The notes under the pieces: generated by a model | The model's database searches: none | What the model saw: the letters and a program-made list of their open reading frames with translations, nothing else | What the model was told of the DNA's origin: nothing | DNA from: Bradyrhizobium macuxiense | GTDB lineage: Bacteria > Pseudomonadota > Alphaproteobacteria > Rhizobiales > Xanthobacteraceae | Assembly (NCBI RefSeq): GCF_001542415.1 | Contig: NZ_LNCU01000073.1 | Span: forward strand, 8,314 to 59,140 | Direction of reading: 5' to 3' | DNA length: 50,827 nt | Translations under genes and position numbers: made by a program | In this document: positions 1 to 13,357 of the stretch, in pieces | Numbering within the stretch: the stretch's first letter is position 1 | Layout: each line of letters begins with the position of its first letter

Positions 1-457
1 CGCGGGCCCGGATCGGCCGCGGCATCGGGCCGACCGGCCCGTAGGTCGCGCTCATTTCGTTCTCGTAATTGTCGCCCATCCGGTAGGCCGGCATGAAATT
101 GACGATCCGGCCATTGCGGGCGTCGATCACCAGCCGCCCGTCCTCGCCGTCCCGGTCGATCACCGAGATGGTGTAGACGAAGCCGCGTTGCTGCGGGGCG
201 CCGAGCGGCAGGTACCCGTTCTCGCGGAGCACCGTGTAGACCTCCATCGGCGGCAGCAGGCTCGGCACCCGGCCATAGCGCGGCGGGGGCGGAACGTCCG
301 GGGGCATGGCCGCATAAGGCCCGTCCAGGTCGGACACCTTGACGTAAGCCGGACGGCCGAACTGAGCGGGTGTCAGCAACTGCGCCTGCGCCGAGGCGGC
401 GCCGAGCGCCAAACCGGCGGCCGCGACCCAACCTGTGTACAACTTCATCGCCTTCAT
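1..457 (-). CDS. exported hypothetical protein, C-terminus beyond the left edge
   Basis: Reading leftward from an ATG at 457, with AGGAG 8 nt upstream, the frame stays open to the window edge, so the C-terminus is missing. The N-terminus is a signal peptide (positive MKAMKLY, then an Ala/Gly/Leu core, ending near AQAQ). A Pro-rich stretch follows around residues 50-65. Residues 70-125 include VYTVLRENGYLPLG and VIDRDGEDGRLVIDARNG, which resembles the strand pattern of PepSY-like periplasmic domains; this is a pattern impression only. A second ATG at 448 is possible but has a poorer ribosome site. No function is assigned; a periplasmic location is inferred. Confidence 0.8.
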   Translation of the reverse strand, partial: MKAMKLYTGWVAAAGLALGAASAQAQLLTPAQFGRPAYVKVSDLDGPYAAMPPDVPPPPRYGRVPSLLPPMEVYTVLRENGYLPLGAPQQRGFVYTISVIDRDGEDGRLVIDARNGRIVNFMPAYRMGDNYENEMSATYGPVGPMPRPIRAR

Positions 458-925
458 CGCCGTCACTCCTGTCTGCCCGCGCCGTGGAGCGTTCTTGCTC
501 TCTTGTCGGTTGCCCGGCGCGAAATTTCATGATGAATTCCGGCGGTCCTTGGTCGGTCCTTGGGCCACTTCGGGGCGCGTTTGCTTCAAATCGGGGGCGA
601 TCGGCGCGCGTCGAGACGTCCGTTTCGAGCATGCGGGCGGGGACTTTCACGCGCTTGTGTGATAGAGAAAAATTTGGCAAGGTCGGAGTTAGGACAGCAA
701 AGCTGTCTCAATTTCGGGGCCATCCCGGCATAGGGATTGCAACGAAACCTCGGTGCCCCGGGCTCCGAGAATGCTGCAGGCAGGGCCGTTCCTCAGGGAC
801 GTTGAACGCCCTCGCCTGAATTAAAGAAATTGCGGCTCGCGGCGGACGAGCGGTGGCCCGATGGGTGCCGCAACGCCCAAGGTGCGCCAATGACAGTGAG
901 GCCCCTTACGGAAGGGAGAAAACAC
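458..925. other. 468-bp intergenic region upstream of gltB
   Basis: This divergent spacer separates the leftward exported gene from gltB. No reading frame here shows a convincing product. A short perfect hairpin (GACAGC-AAA-GCTGTC) lies at 693-707 without a U-tract. I looked for a sigma-54 type GG-N10-GC promoter and found none I would defend. It presumably holds both promoters and the gltB leader. Confidence 0.5.
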
Positions 926-5662
<4,737 letters not shown>

Positions 5663-5672
5663 TATCACCGAG

Positions 5673-5766
5673 CGTCATTCCGGGGCGCGCGCAACGCGAA
5701 CCCGGAATCTCGCAAACCAAACCTTGAGATTCCGGGCCTGCGCCTCGCGGCGCATCCCGGAATGAC
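5673..5766. repeat. nested palindromic intergenic repeat (gltB-gltD)
   Basis: Outer arms CGTCATTCCGGG and CCCGGAATGACG enclose inner arms CCCGGAATCTC (5701-5711) and GAGATTCCGGG (5725-5735). It fills the gltB-gltD gap and would fold into a long hairpin in the transcript. This sequence type recurs across Bradyrhizobium-like genomes in my memory; copy number was not checked. It may set the gltB:gltD ratio by stabilising upstream mRNA. Confidence 0.75.
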
Positions 5767-5798
5767 GGAACAACTGAGATGCAGGGGCATCAGGTTTA

Positions 5799-7256
5799 AT
5801 GGGAAAGATCACAGGTTTTCTCGAGATCGACCGCAACGAGCGCAAGTATGAGCCGGTTGCCGACCGGCTGAAGAACTTCAACGAGTTCGTCATTCCGCTC
5901 AGCGAAAAAGACACGCGCGACCAGGCCGCGCGCTGCATGAATTGCGGCATCCCCTATTGCCACGGCACCGGCTCCGCCGCGCCGGGCACGCCGGGCTGTC
6001 CGGTCAACAACCAGATCCCTGACTTCAACGACCTCGTCTATCAGGACAACTGGGAAGAGGCCTCGCGCAACCTGCACTCGACCAACAATTTTCCGGAGTT
6101 CACCGGACGCATATGTCCGGCGCCATGCGAGGCGTCCTGCACGCTCAACATCGACGACAATCCGGTCACCATCAAGACCATCGAATGCGCGATCGTCGAC
6201 CGCGCCTGGGACAATGGCTGGCTGAAGCCGGAGATCGCGGCCGAGAAGACCGGCAAGAAGGTCGCCGTGATCGGCTCCGGCCCTGCCGGCATGGCCTGCG
6301 CGCAGCAGCTCGCGCGTGCCGGCCACGAGGTGCATGTCTACGAGAAGTTCGCCAAGGCCGGCGGTCTGCTCCGCTACGGCATTCCCGACTTCAAGATGGA
6401 AAAGAACGTCATCGACCGCCGCGTGGCGCAGATGGAAGCCGAGGGCGTGACCTTCCACTACGGCAAGCCGGTCGGCGGCTCAGCTCCCGGCGCGATCGAT
6501 CCGCAGGAACTGGCCAAGCAGTATGACGCCGTCGCGCTGACCGGCGGCGCGGAAGCTCCGCGCGACCTGCCGATCCCCGGCCGCGATCTCGCCGGCATCC
6601 ACTTCGCGATGGACTTCCTGCCGCAGCAGAACCGCCGCGTCTCCGGCGAGCCGCTGAACGGTGCCCCCGATATCCTCGCCGAGGGCAAGCATGTCGTCGT
6701 GATCGGTGGCGGCGACACCGGTTCGGACTGCATCGGCACCTCGTTCCGGCAGGGCGCCAAGTCGGTGACCCAGCTCGAGATCATGGCGGCCCCGCCCGAG
6801 CACGAGAACAAGGGCGTGACCTGGCCGAACTGGCCGTTGAAGATGCGCACCTCGTCGAGTCAGGCCGAAGGCGCGGTGCGCGAATTCGCGGTGCTGACGA
6901 CCAAGTTCGAGGGCGCCGACGGCAAGGTGACCAAGCTGCATTGCGTCAAGGTCGACGACAAGTTCAAGCCGCTGCCCGGCACCGAGTTCACGCTTCAAGC
7001 CGAGCTCGTGCTGCTGGCGATGGGCTTCGTGCATCCGGTGCACGAGGGCCTGCTCAAGACGCTCGGCGTCGATCTCGACCAGCGCGGCAACGTCCGCGCC
7101 AATTTGCAGGACTACAAGACCTCGCAGGCCAAGGTGTTCTCCGCCGGCGACATGCGCCGCGGCCAGTCGCTAGTGGTGTGGGCGATCCGCGAAGGCCGCC
7201 TCTGCGCACGCTCGATCGACACCTTCCTGATGGGGAAGACGGACCTGCCGCGGTAA
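5799..7256 (+). CDS. gltD: glutamate synthase small subunit
   Basis: Small subunit of glutamate synthase, 485 residues: it takes electrons from NADPH through FAD and 4Fe-4S clusters and passes them to GltB. The N-terminal cysteine-rich part ([10 protein letters not shown] near residue 46, then [12 protein letters not shown] and CPAPCEASC) carries the iron-sulfur ligands. FAD binds at [16 protein letters not shown] (about 155) and NADPH at [15 protein letters not shown] (about 299). The ATG at 5799 has GCAGGGG upstream. It is downstream of gltB in the same direction, separated by a palindromic repeat, so co-transcription is likely. Nothing is missing. Confidence 0.97.
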   Translation: MGKITGFLEIDRNERKYEPVADRLKNFNEFVIPLSEKDTRDQAARCMNCGIPYCHGTGSAAPGTPGCPVNNQIPDFNDLVYQDNWEEASRNLHSTNNFPEFTGRICPAPCEASCTLNIDDNPVTIKTIECAIVDRAWDNGWLKPEIAAEKTGKKVAVIGSGPAGMACAQQLARAGHEVHVYEKFAKAGGLLRYGIPDFKMEKNVIDRRVAQMEAEGVTFHYGKPVGGSAPGAIDPQELAKQYDAVALTGGAEAPRDLPIPGRDLAGIHFAMDFLPQQNRRVSGEPLNGAPDILAEGKHVVVIGGGDTGSDCIGTSFRQGAKSVTQLEIMAAPPEHENKGVTWPNWPLKMRTSSSQAEGAVREFAVLTTKFEGADGKVTKLHCVKVDDKFKPLPGTEFTLQAELVLLAMGFVHPVHEGLLKTLGVDLDQRGNVRANLQDYKTSQAKVFSAGDMRRGQSLVVWAIREGRLCARSIDTFLMGKTDLPR

Positions 7257-7457
7257 CGCCGCGGCGGTTACGCGGGACTCCCGCTAGCCCCAAACTCCGT
7301 TGTCCCCGATCGAACGGGGGTAGCTAGCAGATTCGGCGCCACGGCGGGCGCGACGGTAGGTCCGCCTGCATTGCGTCAGACAGGAACAAGTTCTCGTACT
7401 GTCCAGAGACTGGTAGAGAGTTTGCCACTGGGCGCTTCCACCGCAACACTCCCTGCC

Positions 7458-8222
7458 CTATGTCACGAACGGCGTGAAATTGGAAAGCTCAAAAGCTGGC
7501 CCCCGACGCAAAATTCCGAGCAACTTATTTGGCGTGTCACCCGGTCGCACATCAGAGCCAGCACCCGTGCTCTTCAAGACAAGATGATTGTTTACAAAAT
7601 CCAGAACTCGAATGTTGCGCTTAAAGCGGCTACTTGCGAACTGACTAAGATCTAGCATGTAGACCTCAGACCTGTGCCCGGCCAAGCGCTCGTCTGAAAC
7701 GCTCGAATTGATTAAATGGATTAGGCGCAAGTCCATCAAGCTTTGCAAAAGATCATACTCGCGCTGGTGAACCTCCTTGTCCCGGAAGTCTACCCGAAAG
7801 TAGGTCGTTTGACGTTGGTCGAGAAGGAACGCCCTGATACTTGTGAGAGCATCCTTTCTAGCGTTAGCACTTCCGATTGAGGAAGCCGCGTCGTCCTCAA
7901 GCTCCTGCAGCTTTGGCTGTGCATTTCGACCAGCAGCTTCATTGACGTCTTGAACACGCGCAGCTTTCGCGTTGCTGCGCTCACGCGCAACCTGAATGGC
8001 CAATGACCCAAGCACCATGAAGTCTCGGGGCACCCCGCCGGACGCCAGCACCAAACGATCGAGAGCTGATTTCGAAATAGCGCTCGAAGCGCTTGAGACA
8101 CTGACTTCTCGCGCATAGCTCTCCAATATGTTTGAAAGGAACGCCTTAGCCTTTGCAGGCTGCTCGAGAGTGATGTCTAGATTGATGATTGCCGCATCAT
8201 GGCCCGTTTGGAGGCCTAGGGA
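7458..8222 (-). pseudogene. C-terminal fragment of an AAA/P-loop ATPase
   Basis: About 254 residues are open from just after a TGA at 8223-8225 down to a TAG at 7458. The only plausible internal start is a TTG at 8126; upstream of it the frame still encodes protein-like sequence (IINLDITLEQPAKAKAFL) with no start codon. The motif LVLASGGVPRDF followed by a helical region is what I associate with the lid and winged-helix part of ORC/CDC6-like or similar STAND-type ATPases. No Walker A or B motif exists in the fragment or nearby. I read it as the 3' half of an ATPase gene fused by deletion to the HEPN gene, whose stop codon lies inside this frame's first codons. Base composition is less GC-rich than its neighbours. 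Family assignment is tentative. Confidence 0.55.
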
Positions 8223-8626
8223 TCATAGTCGGCACGATTCCTCTCAAGCCTAGCTGTCTTGATTTCATTCTCCCAATGCGCCCGATCAACGAAGTCCTTG
8301 GGAAGGTTCTTTGGCACATCTTGGTGAGACTCGTGATCATCCCCCCTGTGCACGAAGAACACAACTGACCGCGCCGCGTGATACATCGCGTAGTAGGCGC
8401 GCGCTAAACCAATTCGACAATTCGGATTTGGCCCTATTAGGACGCGGCGCGCTGTTTTTAAGAATCCCTGCGCCAAGTGGAACCTATCCTTGCAAGCATT
8501 CTCGACTAGCTGATCAAGCGTCAGACCCGATTGAGACGATAGATGGATGCCGTAACCCATCTTGCCAATGGCATCCATGGTACTCTTGGTAAAGAGTAAG
8601 CGGTGCTTGTCGGACAGCTTGGGCAT
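8216..8626 (-). CDS. HEPN-domain protein, probably C-terminally truncated
   Basis: 136 residues. The helix LARAYYAMYHAARSVVFFVH (residues 74-93) and the closing motif ERNRADYDP (128-136) are the two conserved parts of HEPN domains, which are often RNases or nucleotide-transferase partners in toxin-antitoxin and defence loci. Here the last position of the usual R-x4-H motif is Tyr rather than His, so RNase activity is doubtful. Related proteins continue for some 20-30 residues after ADYDP, whereas this one stops there, exactly where the ATPase fragment begins. The start at 8626 has no good ribosome site; ATG at 8578 is an alternative. No nucleotidyltransferase partner lies next to it. Confidence 0.6.
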   Translation of the reverse strand: MPKLSDKHRLLFTKSTMDAIGKMGYGIHLSSQSGLTLDQLVENACKDRFHLAQGFLKTARRVLIGPNPNCRIGLARAYYAMYHAARSVVFFVHRGDDHESHQDVPKNLPKDFVDRAHWENEIKTARLERNRADYDP

Positions 8627-8741
8627 GGAGGCTAAAAACCCTTGAGCATTATAATTTCAGCAACTACTATCGTTAAGGTTGTGGACCTTCATCATTAGAT
8701 TCTCGAAAGAACAAATGCATTAAGAAATTGGAGAGCCCTTT

Positions 8742-10496
8742 CTAGTTCTGCACCCGCACGCCCAGCATCACTACGGTCGAGGCCGAGCTCTGCAGCGGCT
8801 GGTTCGAGTCGAGCCAGTCGCGGCGGATCGTGCCCTTGATCCAGAGGCTGCGGGTCATCTTGTAGATGATGTCGGTCGAGACCGAGTAGATCGCGTCGGT
8901 GCGGTTGTCGCCCTTGTACTCGAGCGTGCCGTAGGTGAACTTGCCGATCGCGGTCAGCCAGCGGCGGAAGTCGTGGTCGACCTCGACGGTATAGGTGCGT
9001 GATATCACGCCCGACGTGCCGGGCAGCGTGGTCTCGCCGAGCTGGGTGTCGGAATAGAATTTAGCCGTCGTCAGCGGCGTCGCGGTCCAGGTCAATGAGG
9101 CTGTGGTGAGCAGGCCCTCCAGCCGGCCGAGCCGCGTGTCGGCATAGTCGCGCATCGCGTAGCCGATCGAGACCTCGCCGAACAGAAGCCGCGTGAATTC
9201 GAACGACGTGCCGGCCTTGGCGTAGCCGCCGTTCGAGTCGCGCGCATAACCGGCGCGGTCGAGATAGAGATCGTGGACGCGGCTGTCGCCTTCGACCTCG
9301 ATAAACGGCTTGACTGCGGGCGTCAGCTCATAGCTGACCCGGCTGACGCCGCCATATTGGGTGAAGTTGCGATCATCGTTCGACGATGTCGTGCCGTCGG
9401 TCAGCTTGGACCACTGGTAGTCGGTGCGATCGATGGTGGCGCCGGCGGCGACATTCAGGCGGTTGAAATTCTGGTCGAAGCCGAAGGTGCCGCCGATCGT
9501 GCTGTACAGCGGATATCTGGCGAGGCCGGCCTGCACGTTCGGGCTGCCGGGATTGTCGGTCGAGACCAGGAAGCGCGCCTGCGCGGTGAGGTGCGTGTTT
9601 CGGGAGACGTCGAAGCGGCCGTCGATGTGGCCGACGAAATTGGGACGGTCGATGTCGAGCGGCGCCGACAGCGGCGTGCCGTCGGCATTCGGCGTCAGCT
9701 CGCTGCCGTAGCCGGTGAAGGAGCCGCGCAGATCGGCAACCACGGCATGGCGCTCCCAGTCCGACACCGCGAGGAATTCAGGCGAGACCATGTAGAACGC
9801 CCGGCCCTGCGGCTGATACAGCCGGCCGGGGTTGGTGTCGTAGCCGGCCATCACCTCGACCGCGGTCTTGACCATGAACGAGCCGACGTAGTCGCCGACC
9901 GCGCCGAACGGGTCGTCGTCGAGCTTCAGCCGCCGGCGCGGCGGTTGTCCTTGAATGGTGCCGGCCATCGCCGGCGGGATCGGCGCTTTGTTGGCCGTCG
10001 CCGATGGCGGGATCGACAGCCGCAACTGCCCGGCTGCGTCGACCGGCGGCGCAGGAGGCGGCGGCGTGCCTGGGCCCGGCGGCGGCTTCGGCCTGGCCTG
10101 GCCCGGATAATATCTCGGCCGCTGGCGCTTGCGATTGAGCGAGTCGTAACCCGAGGTCGAGGCGCCGTTGGCAGCCGGCAGGCCGTAGATCGGGGCTTGG
10201 CCCGTACCGAGCTGGCCGGTGCCGGCCTGGGCGGTAGCGGTCCGCGATGGCGCGCGCCGATTGCGGTTGAGATCGGGCAAGCCTGAACCATTGAGCTGAT
10301 CGCTCGCATCGGCCGCGATCGGGCGCAGCGGCGAGTTCGGATCGATGAACTGGCTCTGGCGCGTCGGGCTGAACAGATCGGGCGTGACGGTTTGGGCGTT
10401 GGCGAGCCCCGTGGTCGCGGTCAGAACAAGGCACGGCAAGGCGACGCGAACGAGACGCCCACGCCCAGCCCAGCCCCTCGCTGGCCTCCGCACCAC
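8742..10496 (-). CDS. outer-membrane beta-barrel protein (BBP2-like)
   Basis: The GTG at 10496 (GGAG 11 nt upstream) gives 584 residues beginning with a signal peptide (RLVRVALPCLVLTATTGLA, cut near NAQ). Next comes a low-complexity linker of about 180 residues rich in Pro, Gly and Arg (for example RPKPPPGPGTPPPPAPP). From FMVKTAVEVMAGYDTNPGRL onward, alternating polar and hydrophobic strands such as VSIGYAMRDYADTRLGRLEG run to the C-terminal STVVMLGVRVQN; this matches putative beta-barrel porin 2. It should sit in the outer membrane. In-frame starts at 10526 and 10718 exist but lack ribosome sites. It is divergent from kdsD. Confidence 0.85.
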   Translation of the reverse strand: MVRRPARGWAGRGRLVRVALPCLVLTATTGLANAQTVTPDLFSPTRQSQFIDPNSPLRPIAADASDQLNGSGLPDLNRNRRAPSRTATAQAGTGQLGTGQAPIYGLPAANGASTSGYDSLNRKRQRPRYYPGQARPKPPPGPGTPPPPAPPVDAAGQLRLSIPPSATANKAPIPPAMAGTIQGQPPRRRLKLDDDPFGAVGDYVGSFMVKTAVEVMAGYDTNPGRLYQPQGRAFYMVSPEFLAVSDWERHAVVADLRGSFTGYGSELTPNADGTPLSAPLDIDRPNFVGHIDGRFDVSRNTHLTAQARFLVSTDNPGSPNVQAGLARYPLYSTIGGTFGFDQNFNRLNVAAGATIDRTDYQWSKLTDGTTSSNDDRNFTQYGGVSRVSYELTPAVKPFIEVEGDSRVHDLYLDRAGYARDSNGGYAKAGTSFEFTRLLFGEVSIGYAMRDYADTRLGRLEGLLTTASLTWTATPLTTAKFYSDTQLGETTLPGTSGVISRTYTVEVDHDFRRWLTAIGKFTYGTLEYKGDNRTDAIYSVSTDIIYKMTRSLWIKGTIRRDWLDSNQPLQSSASTVVMLGVRVQN

Positions 10497-10689
10497 GATA
10501 GAAAATACTCCAACAAATTCATGCACTTGCAGGACACATTCCGGCGACCGCCGGAAAACGTCGTTAATGCAGTAAAAACAATTATGGTTAATGAGCCGTT
10601 GAGGGCCGCACACCGCGCGTCGCCTCCCAGAATGGACCGTGCTAAGGGAGGACGCCCGGGGCGCGAAGCCCCTCCCCCTGGAATCCAAG

Positions 10690-11697
10690 ATGGCCAAACC
10701 GAAACCGCTGATGACCAAATCATCCGGCCCCGACGACGGCGCTGTTCAATCGGCACTCCGCACTCTCGATGCCGAAGCGAGCGGCATCGCCGCGATCTCC
10801 GCGGCACTCAAATCCGACCTCGGCGAGACCTTCACTGCGGCGGCCGAGCTGATCCGCAAGCTGAAGGGGCGCGTGATCGTCACCGGGCTCGGCAAGTCCG
10901 GTCATATCGGCCGCAAGATCGCCGCGACCTTCGCCTCGACCGGCACGCCGGCGTTCTTCGTGCACTCGGCCGAAGCCAGCCACGGCGACCTCGGCATGAT
11001 CACCGCTGACGACGTGATCCTGGCGCTGTCCTGGTCCGGCGAGCAGGCGGAGATGCGCAACCTGATCGCCTATGCGGCGCGCTTCGGCATCCCGCTGATC
11101 GCGATGACGGCGGACAAGGACTCGACGCTGAGCAAGGCGGCCGATGTGCAGCTGACGCTGCCGAAGGCGCGCGAGGCCTGCCCGCACAATCTGGCGCCGA
11201 CGACGTCCTCGCTGATGATGCTGGCGCTCGGCGATGCGCTCGCGATCGCGCTGCTTGAGGGCCGCGGCTTCACCTCGACCGATTTCAGCGTGCTGCATCC
11301 GGGCGGCAAGCTCGGCGCGATGCTGAAATATACCCGCGACCTCATGCATGGCGGCGACGCCGTGCCGTTGAAGCCGCTCGGCACCAAGATGTCGGACGCG
11401 CTGGTCGAGATCACCTCGAAGGGCTTTGGCTGCGTCGGCATCGTCGATCACAGCGGCCACATCGTCGGGATCATCACCGACGGCGACCTGCGGCGGAAGT
11501 ACCGCCCGGACCTGCTCACTTTGTCGGTCGACGAGGTGATGACGAAGTCTCCCAAGACGGTCGGCCGCGACACGCTGGCCGGCGAGGCGCTGGAGCTGCT
11601 CAACACCTCGAAGATCACCACGCTGATCGTGACCGATGCGAAGAAGCCGGTCGGCATCCTCCATCTGCACGATCTGCTGCGGGCGGGCGTGGCATAG
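10690..11697 (+). CDS. kdsD: arabinose-5-phosphate isomerase (KpsF/GutQ family)
   Basis: Converts ribulose 5-phosphate to arabinose 5-phosphate, the first step to KDO of lipopolysaccharide. 335 residues from ATG 10690, the usual length. An N-terminal SIS domain (GKSGHIGRKIAATFASTGTP near 76; SWSGEQAEM; LAPTTSSLMMLALGDALA) is followed by two CBS domains (MSDALVEITSKGFG; VDEVMTKSPKTV; ILHLHDLLRAGVA). The start is not certain: the frame is open from a GTG at 10639, and ATG 10711 is also possible. GGGAGG at 10646-10651 is too far from the ATG unless the GGGGC-GCGAA-GCCCC hairpin at 10658-10672 folds out the gap. Confidence 0.95.
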   Translation: MAKPKPLMTKSSGPDDGAVQSALRTLDAEASGIAAISAALKSDLGETFTAAAELIRKLKGRVIVTGLGKSGHIGRKIAATFASTGTPAFFVHSAEASHGDLGMITADDVILALSWSGEQAEMRNLIAYAARFGIPLIAMTADKDSTLSKAADVQLTLPKAREACPHNLAPTTSSLMMLALGDALAIALLEGRGFTSTDFSVLHPGGKLGAMLKYTRDLMHGGDAVPLKPLGTKMSDALVEITSKGFGCVGIVDHSGHIVGIITDGDLRRKYRPDLLTLSVDEVMTKSPKTVGRDTLAGEALELLNTSKITTLIVTDAKKPVGILHLHDLLRAGVA

Positions 11698-11710
11698 GCA
11701 TCCGTGGGAT

Positions 11711-11867
11711 GGGTTAGCCTTACTGCGTCAACCGTCATGGTGAGGAGCGCGGAACGCGCGTCTCGAACCATGAAGCCCCATCTGTGGCCTACATCCTTCG
11801 AGACGCTTGCTTCGCAAGCTCCTCAGGATGAGGGGATACTACGTCTATGACGCAGTACGACTAACAT
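11711..11867. repeat. palindromic intergenic repeat with long terminal arms
   Basis: TACTGCGTCA (11721-11730) and TGACGCAGTA (11848-11857) are perfect inverted arms, extended after a 3-nt mismatch by GTTAG and CTAAC. Between them is a second nested inverted pair (ATGGTGAGGAGC near 11737; GCTCCTCAGGATGAGG near 11818). It separates kdsD from the convergent decarboxylase pseudogene. It looks like a composite of two repeat families, one inserted in another. Confidence 0.7.
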
Positions 11868-11870
11868 ACC

Positions 11871-12403
11871 CTACAACCCCGGAAACCGCGCCGCGGTCGC
11901 CTCCACAGGCATGGCAAGCGCGTTGGTGAGATAGGAGACCGTGCGGTAGAAGCCGCACAGCAGGATAATCTCCAGGATCTGGTCGTCGTCGTAATGCACT
12001 CTCAGCGCGGCGAACTCGGCATCGCTCAAGGTTGCGCGCGCATGCAGCGCGTCGACTGCAGCGATCATCGCTTGTTCAGCCGGCGACCAGCAGCTCGCGT
12101 CTGCGGGACCATGCGGACCTGCTCCTCCGAGAGCTCCGCGGCCGCGCCGAAGGCGGTGACATGCACGCCCCATTCATACTCGCAGGCGTTCAGCGCGCAG
12201 GTGCGATCGATCACGATCTCCCGCTCCCGCAAGGGCAGCGGTCCGCGGTCGAGCAGGCTGCCGCCGCGAAACTTTTCCCAGGCGCGCGGATGTCCCGCCA
12301 TGATGCGAAACAGCACCAGCGGCGGCTTGCCGCGCATGATGCGGTCGAAATGCTGTTGAACGTCGGCTGCGTAAGGCGGATCGAGTGGCGCGATGCGTGA
12401 CAT
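11871..12403 (-). pseudogene. carboxymuconolactone decarboxylase-like protein, frameshifted
   Basis: Two overlapping frames make one protein of about 178 residues. The 5' frame (ATG 12403) encodes MSRIAPLDPPYAADVQQHF through ALNACEYEWGVHVTAFGAAA to EEQVRMV, then runs out of family at PQTRAAG. The other frame resumes with ADASCWSPAEQAMIAAVDAL and ends LCGFYRTVSYLTNALAMP. The shift falls at about 12098-12110, near a GGG run. The CxxxxEWxxH part typical of AhpD/CMD peroxidase-like proteins is present in the first half, so the two halves should belong together. It could be a real mutation or an assembly error. The gene is divergent from an HxlR regulator whose operators lie just upstream. Confidence 0.75.
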
Positions 12404-12417
12404 GGCCCGAGGTCTTT

Positions 12418-12434
12418 GCTACAATTAATGTAGC
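12418..12434. promoter_or_regulatory. operator palindrome 1, probably for the HxlR regulator
   Basis: GCTACAATTAATGTAGC has perfect 6-bp arms GCTACA/TGTAGC around 5 bp. It is the first of two copies of the same half-site pair in the 77-bp spacer between the divergent decarboxylase and HxlR genes. HxlR proteins bind such dimeric sites next to their own genes. Confidence 0.75.
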
Positions 12435-12438
12435 AGAA

Positions 12439-12457
12439 CGCTACAATATCTGTAGCG
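12439..12457. promoter_or_regulatory. operator palindrome 2, probably for the HxlR regulator
   Basis: CGCTACAATATCTGTAGCG has perfect 7-bp arms and the same GCTACA-N5-TGTAGC core as the site at 12418. Centres are 22 bp apart, two helical turns, so two dimers would bind the same face of the DNA. Confidence 0.75.
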
Positions 12458-12480
12458 GCGCGCAAGAGGGATTCGTGCCC

Positions 12481-12813
12481 ATGCCGAAGCAGGCTCCGAC
12501 CGCCAAACGCAGCGTCCGCGGCTCACGGACCGGGCGCCCGATCATGGCACTGCTCGACCTGCTGGGCCACCGCTGGACGTTGCGGATCATCTGGGAACTG
12601 CGCGAGGTCGCACTGACCTCGCGCGCGCTACGCACCGCCTGCGACGAGGCGTCGCCGACGATCCTGCAGACACGGCTGACCGAGCTGCGCGACGCCGGTT
12701 TCGTCGAGCTGACTGCCGATGGCTACTGTCTCACCGAATTGGGCAGGGAGCTGTTCGAGACCTTCACGTCGCTCAATCGCTTCGCCGAACGCTGGAGCAA
12801 GCACGGTCGTTAG
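12481..12813 (+). CDS. HxlR-family winged-helix transcriptional regulator
   Basis: 110 residues. LLDLLGHRWTLRIIWELRE, then RALRTACDEASPTILQTRL and ELRDAGFVELTADGYCLTE, form the HxlR-type winged helix (recognition helix plus wing). The ATG at 12481 has GAGGGA 9 nt upstream; a GTG at 12475 is an alternative start. It is divergent from the frameshifted decarboxylase and presumably controls both genes through the two GCTACA-N5-TGTAGC sites. One Cys in the predicted helix-turn-helix region and one in the wing could allow redox sensing as in some family members, but this is speculation. Confidence 0.88.
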   Translation: MPKQAPTAKRSVRGSRTGRPIMALLDLLGHRWTLRIIWELREVALTSRALRTACDEASPTILQTRLTELRDAGFVELTADGYCLTELGRELFETFTSLNRFAERWSKHGR

Positions 12814-12872
12814 TCCTCTCCCTCTCCCCGTTCTTACGGTGAGAGGTGAAGCAAGGACCTAGTTTCGTGAAG

Positions 12873-13316
12873 CTACGCCGCCGCGACCGTCAGGCTGGCG
12901 CCGTCGGCGCGGATGATCTTCACCCGGCTGCCGGCCGGGGTGTCGGGACCGGCGATGCGCCAGATCGTGTCATCGATCCGCACCGTGCCGGCGCCGTCGA
13001 TGATCGGCTTCTCCAGCGTGAATTCGCGACCGATCAACGCTTCGTTGCGGCGGTTGAGGAACGGGTTGCTCTTGCTGGCCTGCCCGCTCCTGGCGAAATG
13101 CCGCCAGGCCGGCACGGCCGCCGCCGCGAACACCGCGAACATCAGGAGCTGCGTCTGCCAGGACGGATTGATCAGAAACGACAGCAGGCCGACCAGCAGC
13201 GCCGCAAGCCCGATCCAGAACAGGAAAACACCGGGCGCCACCAGCTCCAGCGCCATCAGGATGACGCCGAAGATCAACCAGTTCCAGGTGCCCAATGTCG
13301 AAAACATCTCGGCCAT
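12873..13316 (-). CDS. NfeD-family membrane protein
   Basis: 147 residues. Membrane segments near residues 13-30, 33-50 and 56-72 are followed by an OB-fold (NEALIGREFTLEKPIIDGAG, then IWRIAGPDTPAGSRVKI). This is the short NfeD form that works with stomatin-like SPFH proteins in membrane organisation or quality control. It lies 41 bp downstream of such an SPFH gene on the same strand, so the pair is probably one operon. Confidence 0.92.
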   Translation of the reverse strand: MAEMFSTLGTWNWLIFGVILMALELVAPGVFLFWIGLAALLVGLLSFLINPSWQTQLLMFAVFAAAAVPAWRHFARSGQASKSNPFLNRRNEALIGREFTLEKPIIDGAGTVRIDDTIWRIAGPDTPAGSRVKIIRADGASLTVAAA

Positions 13317-13357
13317 GACACGACCTCTATGATTGCGGGCGTGACGCCATCACGCTC

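Noticed and set aside
9273..10286. 337-codon rightward frame opposite the porin gene
   Set aside because: Arg/Ala-rich with no fold signature; the opposite strand has signal peptide and beta-strand pattern.
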